Assembly (NCBI RefSeq): GCF_002741105.1
Contig: NZ_NIQU01000001.1
Span: 372,001-436,000 of the forward strand
DNA: 64,000 nt
DNA from: Pseudomonas sediminis
GTDB lineage: Bacteria > Pseudomonadota > Gammaproteobacteria > Pseudomonadales > Pseudomonadaceae
Direction of reading: 5' to 3'
Numbering within the stretch: the stretch's first letter is position 1; each line of letters starts with the position of its first letter. The notes under the pieces were generated by a model. The model searched no databases. It worked only from the letters and a program-made list of their open reading frames with translations, and had not been told where the DNA came from. The translations under genes were made by a program, and so were the position numbers. Shown one piece after another: positions 33,416 through 41,585 of this stretch.

Positions 33416-33985
33416 ATGACTGCTTTATCTCGAGACGCCCGCCTCGCCACCTGGATCGCCGAAGAACAGGCCATTCGCAATCAACTCGCTGCCCCGGGCA
33501 CCCTCAGCCTGACGGAAGTGGCCGCCATGTCGCCGATGGATTTCTTCGACGGCATCGGCCGCGGCGACCTGCCCTCCCCGCCGATCAACGCCGTGCTCGA
33601 CTTCACTCCGGTGCAATGGGCCAGCGGCCTGTTCGTGTTCCAGGGCTCGCCGGATCAGCGCCACTACAACCCGCTGGGCAGCGTGCACGGCGGCTACATC
33701 GCGACCCTGCTCGACTCCTGCATGGGCTGCGCCGTACATACCTTGCTCAAACCGGGGCAGGGCTACACCACCGCAGACCTGCGAGTGAGCTACATCCGCC
33801 CGCTGCGCAGCGAGACCGGACCGGTGCGCGCGGAAGGCCGGATCATTCATGTCGGTCGCTCCACCGCCTTAGCTGAAGGGCGTCTCTATGATGTCGACGA
33901 ACGCCTGTATGCCGTTGCCTCCACCACTTGCCTGATTCTCGATATGAATGCGCCGCGCCAGAACAGCGACGCCAGTGTAAGATGA
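33416..33985 (+). CDS. PaaI-type hotdog-fold thioesterase
   Basis: The 189-residue protein has a hotdog thioesterase core in its second half: HYNPLGSVHGGYIATLLDSCMGCAVHTLL (the HGG with nearby catalytic acidic residue) and TTADLRVSYIRPL. The N-terminal 60 residues are an extra helical part seen in some PaaI-like members. It should hydrolyse an acyl- or aryl-CoA. GGAG lies upstream of the ATG. The TetR gene follows by 33 bases, so the two are likely one transcript. Confidence 0.85.
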   Translation: MTALSRDARLATWIAEEQAIRNQLAAPGTLSLTEVAAMSPMDFFDGIGRGDLPSPPINAVLDFTPVQWASGLFVFQGSPDQRHYNPLGSVHGGYIATLLDSCMGCAVHTLLKPGQGYTTADLRVSYIRPLRSETGPVRAEGRIIHVGRSTALAEGRLYDVDERLYAVASTTCLILDMNAPRQNSDASVR

Positions 33986-34018
33986 CAAGCACCATTTGAT
34001 AGACAGACGAGGCCCGCC

Positions 34019-34585
34019 ATGCGCTATTCGGAAGACCACAAGGCCAAGACTCATCAACGCATCATCGAAGAAGCGGCCCTGCGTTTTCGCCGCGATGGAG
34101 TCGGGGCCACCGGCCTGCAGCCACTGATGAAAGCGCTCGGCCTGACCCATGGCGGTTTCTACGCGCACTTCAAATCCAAGGACGACCTGGTCGAAACTGC
34201 GCTGCAGCACGCCGTACAGACGCTGGAAAGCAGCACAGCCGAGTCGCTGGAAGGAGCCGAAGCGCCGCTGCAGACGTTCATCCAGCATTACCTGTCCAGC
34301 CTGCATCGCGCCAACCCTGGCGCTGGCTGCCCACTGCCGACCATATCTGCGGAGCTCGGCCAGCGCGGCGAACCCAGTGCCACTAGCGATGTGATCGTGC
34401 GCAACCGCCTGGCGCTGATCGAGAACAACCTGGAAGGCGAAGACGCGAAAGACGAAAGCGTGCTGATGCTCTCGGCCATGGTCGGCGCCCTGCTGCTGTC
34501 GCGCAGCGTCAAGGATCCTGAGCTGTCCGACCGCCTGCTGAAAACCACCCGTCGCCTGCTGATCGAGCAGGCGCAGGACGCGTAA
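34019..34585 (+). CDS. TetR-family transcriptional regulator (NemR-like)
   Basis: The 188-residue repressor has the N-terminal HTH KTHQRIIEEAALRFRRDGVGATGLQPLMKALGLTHGGFYAHFKSKDDL (residues about 10-57). In its C-terminal domain a Cys (GAGCPLPTISAEL) occupies the place where NemR-like regulators sense electrophiles. It follows the thioesterase gene and faces an SDR gene transcribed toward it from the other side. Shared A+T-rich motifs upstream of the thioesterase and SDR genes suggest it controls both. Confidence 0.87.
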   Translation: MRYSEDHKAKTHQRIIEEAALRFRRDGVGATGLQPLMKALGLTHGGFYAHFKSKDDLVETALQHAVQTLESSTAESLEGAEAPLQTFIQHYLSSLHRANPGAGCPLPTISAELGQRGEPSATSDVIVRNRLALIENNLEGEDAKDESVLMLSAMVGALLLSRSVKDPELSDRLLKTTRRLLIEQAQDA

Positions 34586-34617
34586 TGACAAGGCTATGCC
34601 TGAGTTAACTGTGCACC

Positions 34618-34665
34618 CGTAGGAGCGAATTTATCCGCGAAATTCGCGGCTGAAGCCGCTCCTAC
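34618..34665. repeat. REP-type palindrome (GTAGGAGCG family)
   Basis: GTAGGAGCG at the left pairs with CGCTCCTAC at the right, and GCGAAATTCGC forms an inner dyad. It lies between the convergent TetR and SDR genes and may end both transcripts. Confidence 0.7.
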
Positions 34666-34710
34666 AACGTCACTCACGTGCACATAGCCAATAAAGAGAC
34701 TGCTTCGGAC

Positions 34711-35505
34711 TCACTTGTAGCGCGCAGCCGCCTGGTTGCGCGACAGGTTCGGCCCCAAGGCAGCGCGGGCAGCGACGAAGGCGTCCCAGTCGGCTGCATT
34801 CGGCAGCGAGGGTATGGTCACCAGTTCGCCCTGATCGAAACCAGCCAGCGCTGCATCGACCATCTCGCCCACTTCCATGATCATCGACGGCGGCAGCGCC
34901 GACGCATCGGTGCCGCTGCGCTCCCAGATTTCGGTGCGAGTCACGCCTGGCATCACCGCCTGCAGCTGAACACCCGAACCGCGCAATTCGCCAGCCAGGG
35001 TCTGGGTCAGGCTCAGCACATAGGCCTTGGTCGCGCTGTACACAGCGTTGAACATTTCCGGTGCCAGCGCCACCACCGAACCGAGGTTGATGATGCCGCC
35101 ACGCCCCGCCGCGGAGAAATTGGCAGCTGCCGCCGCCGCCAGACGCGTCAGGGCCACCACGTTGAGCTGGATCATGGTCTCGGCCTGGTCAAGATCGGCG
35201 GACGCCAATGGACCGTTCATGGCGACCCCAGCGTTGTTCACCAGCAAAGCGACATTCGAGTCCTCGCGCAGACGCTTTTCCACCTTGAGCACATCGGCCT
35301 TGAGGGTGAGATCCGCCGGCATCACCTCGACCGCAACGCCGTACTCGGCGCCCAGGCGCTTGGCCAGGGTCTGCAGGCGCTGAGCATCACGCGCCACCAG
35401 CAGCAAGTCATGGCCGCGCCGGGCCAGGCGCTCAGCATACGTGGCGCCGATGCCAGACGAGGCTCCGGTGATCAGGGCAGTTCCGAGGGCGGGTTGGGCA
35501 TTCAT
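34711..35505 (-). CDS. short-chain dehydrogenase/reductase
   Basis: The 264-residue classical SDR has the cofactor motif TGASSGIGATYAERLARRGHDLLLVARD (TGxxxGIG), the structural NNAGVAMNGPL (NNAG), and the active-site Y-x3-K as YSATKAYVLSL, preceded by a Ser in NLGSVVALAPEM. Arg after the first glycine motif favours NADP. I use the ATG at 35503-35505 with GGAG eight bases upstream; the longer frame to 35568 would run into the A+T-rich operator. The substrate is unknown. It is probably controlled by the nearby TetR regulator. Confidence 0.85.
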   Translation of the reverse strand: MNAQPALGTALITGASSGIGATYAERLARRGHDLLLVARDAQRLQTLAKRLGAEYGVAVEVMPADLTLKADVLKVEKRLREDSNVALLVNNAGVAMNGPLASADLDQAETMIQLNVVALTRLAAAAAANFSAAGRGGIINLGSVVALAPEMFNAVYSATKAYVLSLTQTLAGELRGSGVQLQAVMPGVTRTEIWERSGTDASALPPSMIMEVGEMVDAALAGFDQGELVTIPSLPNAADWDAFVAARAALGPNLSRNQAAARYK

Positions 35506-35563
35506 GGCAAGTCTCCAGGGGGTGTGATGAGTGAGAGGGCATCCTCCCACCGATAAGATTACA

Positions 35564-35590
35564 GTCATAATTTAAAAATCATATTACGAC
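35564..35590. promoter_or_regulatory. A+T-rich dyad upstream of the SDR gene
   Basis: GTCATAAT (35564-35571) and ATTACGAC (35583-35590) are inverted repeats with one mismatch. ATCATATT (35578) and ACCATAAT (35589) also occur upstream of the thioesterase gene, so this is a candidate TetR operator. It lies about 60-85 bases before the SDR ATG. Confidence 0.45.
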
Positions 35591-35818
35591 CATAATCAAA
35601 CTAATCAAGCACAGCGTTGGAAAAGCATCACAGCAGCCGCCAGACGGTTGCGCACCAAGTTATGGCTGTTTTTGTCCTTTTGGTCAGAAAAAGGTGCATC
35701 GATGGCACTGGAGCGAACCTGAGAACTCCGTGCATCCTTTTGATTTGCAAGGGATATGCACAATCAAGAGAATTGGCGCCGTTTTTGCTCTAGCAGCACC
35801 AGCCTGACCAGACGGACA

Positions 35819-35892
35819 GGTTTAAAAACGCCCGGAGCGATTTTTGACGTCGGCTCCGCAAGGGCGACCGCCATGAATGGCAGGCAAAAAAA
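35819..35892 (-). repeat. copy 2 of the roughly 75-base dispersed repeat (upstream of the Tsx-like gene)
   Basis: Read on the minus strand it gives TTTTTTTGCCTGCC, ATTCATGGCGG, a GC-rich middle, GACGTCAAAAA, and CGCTCCGGGCGTTTTTAAA, matching 19679-19757 block by block. It ends 35 bases before the start codon of the porin gene, as copy 1 does before putA, but in the opposite orientation relative to the gene. Confidence 0.65.
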
Positions 35893-35926
35893 CCATAACG
35901 ACACGTCTTAACCACCAGGAGCTTTC

Positions 35927-36733
35927 ATGAATCGCACTCTCTCTTCGCTGGCATTGGCCGGCGGTTTGCTGGCCGGCGGCCAGGCCATTGCCGGTGACCT
36001 GATGCAGTGGCAGAACAACAGCCTGACCTACCTCTATGGCCAGGACTTCAAGATCGACCCGGAAATCCAGCAGACCATCACCTTCGAGCACGCCAGCGGC
36101 TGGAGCTTCGGTGACCTGTTCCTGTTCGTCGACGTGATCAAGTACAACACCGACGCCACCAACGGCGCGGGTGACGGCCATACCTTCTATGGCGAATTCA
36201 GCCCGCGCTTCTCGCTGGGCAAGATCACCGGTGCCGACTTCTCCTTCGGACCGATCAAGGACGTGCTGATCTCCACTACCTACGAGTTCGGTGAAGACGA
36301 CGTCGAGTCCTACCTGATCGGCCCGGCGGTCGACCTGGACATCCCCGGCTTCGATTACTTCCAGCTCAACACCTACCTGCGCACCACCGACGGCAGCCGC
36401 CCCGGCAGCAACGTCTGGCAGATCACCCCGGTGTGGAGCTACACCATCCCCGTCGGCGAATCGGACATCCTCATCGATGGTTTCATGGACTGGGTGGTGG
36501 ACAACGACAGCAACCGCCGTGGCGACTACCACGCCAACCTGCACTTCAATCCGCAGATCAAGTACGACCTGGGCAAAGCGCTGAAGTGGGGCGAGAAGCA
36601 GCTCTACGTCGGTATCGAATACGACTACTGGAAGAACAAGTACGGCATCAAGGACGGCGGATTCGTCAGCGAAAACTTCGTAGGTTCCACCGATCAGAAC
36701 ACTGCCAGCCTGCTGGTCAAAGCGCACTTCTGA
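35927..36733 (+). CDS. Tsx/OmpK-type outer-membrane nucleoside channel
   Basis: The 268-residue protein has a signal peptide (residues 1-22, ...LLAGGQAIAG). The mature barrel begins DLMQWQNNSLTYLYGQDFKIDPEIQQTITFEHASGW, diagnostic for the nucleoside-specific Tsx/OmpK family. It has alternating aromatic strands and ends in the outer-membrane sorting signal ...LLVKAHF with a terminal Phe. It should let nucleosides or related solutes diffuse through the outer membrane. AGGAGC lies eight bases before the ATG. It stands alone; the repeat directly upstream may affect its mRNA. Confidence 0.85.
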   Translation: MNRTLSSLALAGGLLAGGQAIAGDLMQWQNNSLTYLYGQDFKIDPEIQQTITFEHASGWSFGDLFLFVDVIKYNTDATNGAGDGHTFYGEFSPRFSLGKITGADFSFGPIKDVLISTTYEFGEDDVESYLIGPAVDLDIPGFDYFQLNTYLRTTDGSRPGSNVWQITPVWSYTIPVGESDILIDGFMDWVVDNDSNRRGDYHANLHFNPQIKYDLGKALKWGEKQLYVGIEYDYWKNKYGIKDGGFVSENFVGSTDQNTASLLVKAHF

Positions 36734-36854
36734 TCATTTGCCCCCTGCCTGAATGGCCAAGGTCGCAGCCACTTGCGACCTTCTGCCAATGCCATCGACC
36801 AGCCTGGCGTGGTTAGCTGCACGGCATCACCAGACCTTCACCCAAGGATGGACG

Positions 36855-37700
36855 ATGCCACCGCGTATCCTGCTGCTTACCTGCCTTGCCATGCTGGCCT
36901 TCGCCGGCAACTCGCTGCTGTGCCGCCTGGCACTGCGTGAAACCGACATCGATGCCGCCAGCTTCACGGCGATCCGCCTGCTCGCTGGCGCGCTGACGCT
37001 CTGGCTGTTGCTCAGGCTGAGGCAGGCCAGGCAACCCATAGCCGGCAACTGGCCAGGCGCACTGGCACTGTTCACTTACGCCGCGACGTTTTCCTTCGCC
37101 TATCTACAACTGGATACCGGCATCGGCGCCCTGCTGCTGTTCGGCTCGGTGCAATTGAGCATGCTGCTCTGGGGCTTGCTGCGTGGCGAACGCCTGGGGC
37201 TGGGCGCCTGCCTCGGCACGGCGCTGGCGACTGCCGGCCTGCTGGCGCTGCTGCTGCCCGGCGCCAGTGCGCCACCACTGCTGGGGGCCTTGCTGATGCT
37301 GCTGGCCGGCATCGCCTGGGGAGCGTACTCACTGCTGGGGCGTGGCCAGGGTGATCCGCTGGCCGTGACCGCTGGCAACTTCCTGCGTGCAGCCCCATTG
37401 GCACTGCTGCTGGCGCTGGTGCTGCTGCCACACCTCGACTGGGACGGGCCAGGCCTGTTCTACGCCGTGCTGTCCGGAGCCCTGACCTCCGGCGTTGGCT
37501 ACGCCATATGGTACAGCGCCCTCCCAGGACTAAGCGCCAGCCAGGCCGCCACGGTACAACTGAGCGTGCCGATTCTCGCCGCTCTCGGCGGCAGCGTGCT
37601 GCTTAGCGAGGCGCTATCTCTGCGCCTGACCTTGAGCGCCGTCGCCGTACTCGGCGGCATCGCACTGGTGCTGGGCAGCCGGCAACGTGCCGGGAGCTAA
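36855..37700 (+). CDS. EamA/DMT-family transporter (10 helices)
   Basis: The 281-residue membrane protein consists of two EamA repeats of five helices each (first: LLLTCLAMLAFAGNSLLCRLAL; second starts near LLGALLMLLAGIAWGAYSLLGRG, the family's W.aYs motif). Such proteins export metabolites or amino acids. AAGGATGG precedes the ATG at 36855; the ORF extension to 36753 has no ribosome site. It is 120 bases downstream of the Tsx-like gene and probably independent. Confidence 0.83.
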   Translation: MPPRILLLTCLAMLAFAGNSLLCRLALRETDIDAASFTAIRLLAGALTLWLLLRLRQARQPIAGNWPGALALFTYAATFSFAYLQLDTGIGALLLFGSVQLSMLLWGLLRGERLGLGACLGTALATAGLLALLLPGASAPPLLGALLMLLAGIAWGAYSLLGRGQGDPLAVTAGNFLRAAPLALLLALVLLPHLDWDGPGLFYAVLSGALTSGVGYAIWYSALPGLSASQAATVQLSVPILAALGGSVLLSEALSLRLTLSAVAVLGGIALVLGSRQRAGS

Positions 37701-37754
37701 TGGCGCGCACTGCGGTCTTCTATCCTGAACCCATCAAGTCCAGGGAAGACCGTC

Positions 37755-38228
37755 ATGCCTCGTCTGCTCCGTCTCTGCCTCATAAGCCTGCTCGCGGCCA
37801 GCCTGGGCGCCTGCGCCAGCCTGAGCAATCGTGATCCGCTACGGGTCGACCTGGTCGGCCTGGAACCTTTGCCCGGTCAGGGCCTGGAAGTGCGTTTCGC
37901 GGTCAAGCTGCGAGTGCAGAACCCCAATGACAGCGCGGTGAGCTTCAACGGCATGGCGTTGGATCTGGACGTAAACGGCCAACCGCTGGCCAGTGGCGTC
38001 AGCGACCAGAGCGGCAGCGTGCCACGCTTCGGCGAGACGGTACTGAGCGTCCCGGTGAGCATTTCGGCGTTTTCAGTGGTGCGTCAGGCCTGGGGCGCGG
38101 CCGGCTATCAACCCGGCCAGGAAGTGCCCTACGTGCTGCGCGGCAAACTTGCCGATGGCCTGTTCGGCACGCGTCGCTTCAGCGACAGCGGCACCCTGAA
38201 CTGGCCACAACCGCCAAGCCCCTACTGA
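37755..38228 (+). CDS. LEA14/WHy-domain lipoprotein
   Basis: The 157-residue protein has a lipoprotein signal (MPRLLRLCLISLLAASLGAC, lipid on Cys20) and a WHy/LEA type 2 domain with VRFAVKLRVQNPNDSAVSFNGMALDLDVNGQPLASG and PRFGETVLSVPVSISAFSV. Residues after the Cys are Ala-Ser, which usually send the protein to the outer membrane. Members are linked to desiccation or envelope stress, but the role in Pseudomonas is unknown. It starts 54 bases after the EamA gene. Confidence 0.85.
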   Translation: MPRLLRLCLISLLAASLGACASLSNRDPLRVDLVGLEPLPGQGLEVRFAVKLRVQNPNDSAVSFNGMALDLDVNGQPLASGVSDQSGSVPRFGETVLSVPVSISAFSVVRQAWGAAGYQPGQEVPYVLRGKLADGLFGTRRFSDSGTLNWPQPPSPY

Positions 38229-38258
38229 TGCAGGGGCCAGCGGCGCTTTTGGCGCGGA

Positions 38259-39068
38259 TCAGGCAGCCTGACGGCTGTTGCGCGAGGCGACTCGGCGGTG
38301 ACAGGCGTCACCGAAAGCCTGGAAGATCTTCACCGAATCCGGGTTCAGTGCAGCCTGCCATTCCGGGTGCCACTGCACCGCGAACAGGAAGGGCGACAGG
38401 CTCGGCGCATGCACTGCCTCGATCAGACCATCCTCGGCGGTGGCCAGTACTTCCAGTCCCTTGCCCAGGTTGCGAATGGCCTGGCCGTGTAGGGAGTTGA
38501 CCTGAATCTCTTCCTTGCCCATCAACTCGGCGAACCAGCTACCGGCTACCGGGCGCACACTGTGGCTGGGGGCGTACTGCACCTCGACCGGGTCATCGGG
38601 ATTCTCGCGATGGTCGTTGAAACCCGGCTCGGCGTAGACCTTCTGGTAGATGTCACCACCCAGCGCCACGTTGATTTCCTGCATACCGCGGCAGATACCG
38701 AAGATCGGCAGACCGCGAGCGATGGCGGCACGGATCAACGGTAGATCGAACAGATCGCGATCGCGGTCCTGGCCTTTGTTCGGCGTCTCGTTTTCCTGGC
38801 CATAGAGCGCCGGGTCGATGTTGCTGCCGGCACCGGTCAGGTACACGCCATCAGCCATGTCCAGGTACTGTTCGAGGTCGTCGATGCCACAGCAGGTGGG
38901 CACCAGCACCGGCACACAACCGGAGAACTCGACCAGGGGCTGGATGTATTTGTGGGTCATTACCTGATAGTCGTGGCCCTTGCGCTCTTGAGCGCCCATG
39001 GACATCAACACGACGGGCTTGCGGAGATTGTTCTTGCTGGGGGTGTTGCGGATCTTGTTGTCGGACAT
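38259..39068 (-). CDS. class I glutamine amidotransferase, PuuD/SpuA-type gamma-glutamyl-GABA hydrolase family
   Basis: The 269-residue protein has the nucleophile Cys in PIFGICRGMQEINVALGGD and the catalytic His and Glu in QWHPEWQA, with the C26-peptidase extras VYLTGAGSNIDPALYG and SHSVRP. This family removes the gamma-glutamyl group in the putrescine pathway (PuuD in E. coli, SpuA in Pseudomonas). No other spu or puu genes are adjacent, so this is an orphan copy and the exact substrate is open. The C-terminal tail (HRRVASRNSRQAA) is basic. The long A+T-rich gap upstream contains its promoter. Confidence 0.82.
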   Translation of the reverse strand: MSDNKIRNTPSKNNLRKPVVLMSMGAQERKGHDYQVMTHKYIQPLVEFSGCVPVLVPTCCGIDDLEQYLDMADGVYLTGAGSNIDPALYGQENETPNKGQDRDRDLFDLPLIRAAIARGLPIFGICRGMQEINVALGGDIYQKVYAEPGFNDHRENPDDPVEVQYAPSHSVRPVAGSWFAELMGKEEIQVNSLHGQAIRNLGKGLEVLATAEDGLIEAVHAPSLSPFLFAVQWHPEWQAALNPDSVKIFQAFGDACHRRVASRNSRQAA

Positions 39069-39535
39069 ACGTCACCTTGGGACAGGCCGGGCCTATCGTT
39101 GCTGTGCAGACCGCTGGCCAGCAGAACACTCTGCTGTAGCACGTGCGGCCTGTTTGGCTAACCCCGCGCACCGAGACTCATCCTGAGCCTGAGTGCCGCC
39201 TTCCGACGGCGGCTCGAACCGGGTCAACTCCATCCAGAGAGGGGCTGCAGCGATGCTGCCCGTTACCCGGTTCGGCAACGGAATCTGCAGCCAGTCTGCC
39301 CGAGCCGTAAAATATGTCAAACAAATCTGCTCGATATTTTCTGGTGCCTCATTGTTGGCATATCAAGTAAACGCCCATAAAAAGGCGCTTAAAGGGAAAT
39401 ACAGGCAAACCACCTCCCGCTGATAAGTCCAATATTTAAAACACCCATATCTCGGTGGCTCCACGTCCTAGAGCGGCGCCCGCGAACAAAACCCTATATA
39501 ATCTGCGGTTTATTCCTGCTCACCGAGGACATGCC
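39069..39535. other. 467-base A+T-rich gap between divergent puuD-type gene and yjdM
   Basis: A GC hairpin GCCGCC/GGCGGC lies at 39195-39213. From about 39300 to 39460 the DNA is unusually A+T-rich (28 of the 60 bases from 39361 are G or C). The 75- and 76-codon frames here lack ribosome sites and I do not believe them. It may be foreign DNA or a promoter-dense control region. Confidence 0.5.
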
Positions 39536-39877
39536 TTGACCGCTCTGCCGCCCTGCCCCAAATGCAACTCCGAATACACCTACGAAGACGGCACGCAGCT
39601 GGTCTGCCCCGAATGTGCCCACGAGTGGAAAGCCGGCGAGAGCGCCGAGAACAGCGATGATGCGCGCGTGATCAAGGACTCGGTCGGCAACCTGCTGCAG
39701 GACGGCGACACCATCACCGTGATCAAGGATCTCAAGGTCAAAGGCTCGTCGCTGGTGGTCAAGGTGGGTACCAAGGTGAAGAACATTCGCCTGGTCGACG
39801 GCGATCACGATATCGACTGCAAGATCGATGGCATCGGTGCGATGAAGCTCAAGTCCGAGTTCGTCCGCAAGGTCTGA
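39536..39877 (+). CDS. yjdM: YjdM (PhnA-like) zinc-ribbon protein with TTG start
   Basis: The 113-residue protein has an N-terminal zinc ribbon ([15 protein letters not shown]... [10 protein letters not shown], two CxxC pairs) and the PhnA domain with [43 protein letters not shown]. Relatives were once named for alkylphosphonate uptake; the function is really unknown. The usual N terminus (short, then LPPCPKC) is reached only by starting at the TTG at 39536, which has GAGGA six bases upstream. A two-codon ORF (ATG CCT TGA) at 39531-39539 overlaps that start codon in another frame. Confidence 0.87.
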   Translation: MTALPPCPKCNSEYTYEDGTQLVCPECAHEWKAGESAENSDDARVIKDSVGNLLQDGDTITVIKDLKVKGSSLVVKVGTKVKNIRLVDGDHDIDCKIDGIGAMKLKSEFVRKV

Positions 39878-39941
39878 TTCACACCCGTTCCTCGCAGAAA
39901 TTGGCTAGCCTGAAAACAGGCCGGTCATGAGGAACGCCGTC

Positions 39942-40664
39942 ATGCGCTATCTGCTGCTCGCTCTACTGGCTCTGACCCATTCGCTGGCAGCACAGCCCTG
40001 GCGGGTAGTGGGCGACGAACAGTTCGCCCCCTACAGCTTCGTCACCGCCGAGGACGATACGCCGCACGGGCTCGATGTCGAACTGGTCGACGCGGTACTG
40101 CGCGAAGCGCAGGTGCCGTATGAAATCCGTCTCTACCCCTGGGAGCGCGTCAAGCGCATGCTCGACCGTGGGGAAGTACAGATGGCCTTCCAGTTCGCCG
40201 GCACACCGCAACGTCAGCAGCAATACGAGCTGGTCGGTCCGCTGCGCAGCGGCTCGACCGTGTTCATGACCACTGCCAAGACCGCGATCAGCGACTGGAA
40301 GACGCTGGATGACCTGTCGCCGTACGTGATCGGCCAGGTTCGCGGCTATGCCTATGAAGAAAACTTCGACCGCACCGATCTGGCCCGTGACACCAGCGCC
40401 CAGAATCCAAGGCAACTGGTGTCGATGCTACTGGCCGGACGCATCGACATCATCGTCGGCGACCATACCCAACTGCTCTATTTCATTCGCGAACAGCGCG
40501 CCCAGGAACAGGTGCGCGTGCTACCTCGCCCGTTGATCCAGATGCCGCGCTTCGTCGCCTTCGCCAAGGGTGATACCGAGCGCGCCCGGCAGTTCTCCGA
40601 AGCGCTGGTGCGCCTGCGCAAGGCCGGTACGTTGGATGAGATTCAGCAACGCTGGCACCAGTGA
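39942..40664 (+). CDS. periplasmic solute-binding protein (SBP_bac_3 family)
   Basis: The 240-residue protein has a signal peptide (MRYLLLALLALTHSLAA) and the amino-acid-binding fold: WRVVGDEQFAPYSF, GLDVELVDAVLREAQVPYEIRLYPWERVKRMLDRGEVQMAF. Pseudomonads have many such stand-alone proteins; no ABC permease is adjacent, so it may sense or scavenge rather than feed a linked transporter. An ATG at 39927 is in frame, but the one at 39942 has GAGGA eight bases upstream and begins the signal peptide directly. It nearly abuts the convergent lipoprotein gene. Confidence 0.82.
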   Translation: MRYLLLALLALTHSLAAQPWRVVGDEQFAPYSFVTAEDDTPHGLDVELVDAVLREAQVPYEIRLYPWERVKRMLDRGEVQMAFQFAGTPQRQQQYELVGPLRSGSTVFMTTAKTAISDWKTLDDLSPYVIGQVRGYAYEENFDRTDLARDTSAQNPRQLVSMLLAGRIDIIVGDHTQLLYFIREQRAQEQVRVLPRPLIQMPRFVAFAKGDTERARQFSEALVRLRKAGTLDEIQQRWHQ

Positions 40665-40668
40665 CGCG

Positions 40669-41442
40669 CTACTGCACCGGCAGGAAATTCAGCAGAAAAA
40701 GGCTCTGGGCGTAGTTGGCGCCCATCCGCCGGTAACGCTCTTCCAGCACATGGGTGAGCAGATCGAGGCGCGCCACCATCTTGCCGAACTCCACTGCATA
40801 ACTGAGGTTGTTGCCCTGCTCGGAGAACTCGTTGGATAGCAGCATCGGCTGGCCCGTGGCGTCACGCCGTTGCGAGAGCATCCAGCCGGCCTTCTCCAGA
40901 TTGCGCGCGGCGTTGTGGATGAACTGCGCATTGAAGCTGTCGGTCAGGTAGAACTCGGTGCGGCCACCGTGAGCCGTCACCAGCATGCTGCCAATGGCAT
41001 AGGTGAAGGCTGCCACGCGGTCGCCTTGAAATGCCGGGCTCAGCGAATAATCCAGCGCAGCGACATCACGTCGGCCGCCCAAGGTTGGCCAGTCCTGGTT
41101 ATGTTCGATGGCGTACTGGATAGCGCGCTCGGCAGCAGCGGCGTCGGGCAGGGAATTCTTGCGCCACTCGCGTGGGTTGCGTTGATACAGCTTGTTCATC
41201 AGCCGATAGAGGCTGTTGAGGTTGTTACGCATGGCCAGGGTAGCCATGCGATCGACGTCCGTCTGCAGCACCTCGGTGGGTTTGAGCGGATTGCGCGTGT
41301 GCAGGATGGAATCGTTATCCAGACGACCACTGCAGCCGCTGAGCAGCAACAGCACAGCCAGCACCGGCAGCACTAACCGCTGCAAACATACCGAGTTGTT
41401 GATTGGCCTGCCGTGTGCAGCAGACGCTGGCCTCGCTCCCAT
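40669..41442 (-). CDS. lipoprotein of unknown function
   Basis: The 257-residue protein has a lipobox LLLLSGCSG with the lipid on Cys37 if the ATG at 41442 is the start. That leaves an unusually long pre-signal (MGARPASAAHGRPINNSVCLQRL), so a non-ATG start closer to the hydrophobic core is possible. The mature part is helical (MATLAMRNNLNSLYRLMNKLYQRNPREWRKN) with a C-terminal segment GKMVARLDLLTHVLEERYRRMGANYAQSL. No known domain is recognised, though I believe it is conserved in pseudomonads. The 3' end lies four bases from the convergent solute-binding gene. Confidence 0.7.
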   Translation of the reverse strand: MGARPASAAHGRPINNSVCLQRLVLPVLAVLLLLSGCSGRLDNDSILHTRNPLKPTEVLQTDVDRMATLAMRNNLNSLYRLMNKLYQRNPREWRKNSLPDAAAAERAIQYAIEHNQDWPTLGGRRDVAALDYSLSPAFQGDRVAAFTYAIGSMLVTAHGGRTEFYLTDSFNAQFIHNAARNLEKAGWMLSQRRDATGQPMLLSNEFSEQGNNLSYAVEFGKMVARLDLLTHVLEERYRRMGANYAQSLFLLNFLPVQ

Positions 41443-41585
41443 GCAGAGGTTCCCTGGCTGGCACGCGCCCCAATGGCACGCGCAACACTCAGAACCTCAG
41501 TAAAGCGCAAAAATTCCACGTTGCCTGTGCCCTGGCGCATAAATCGTGCCGATCAACGCACGACACGGCAGGAAAATGCGCCTGT

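Larger units (their letters stand above)
35506..35926. other. 421-base region between the divergent SDR and Tsx-like genes
   Basis: It holds the A+T-rich dyad at 35564, then about 220 bases with no recognisable coding signal, then copy 2 of the roughly 75-base repeat (35819-35892), and finally the AGGAGC ribosome site of the porin gene. Confidence 0.5.

Noticed and set aside
39193..39423. 76-codon frame in the A+T-rich gap before yjdM
   Set aside because: Starts without a ribosome site, crosses a GC hairpin, and shows no protein-like pattern.
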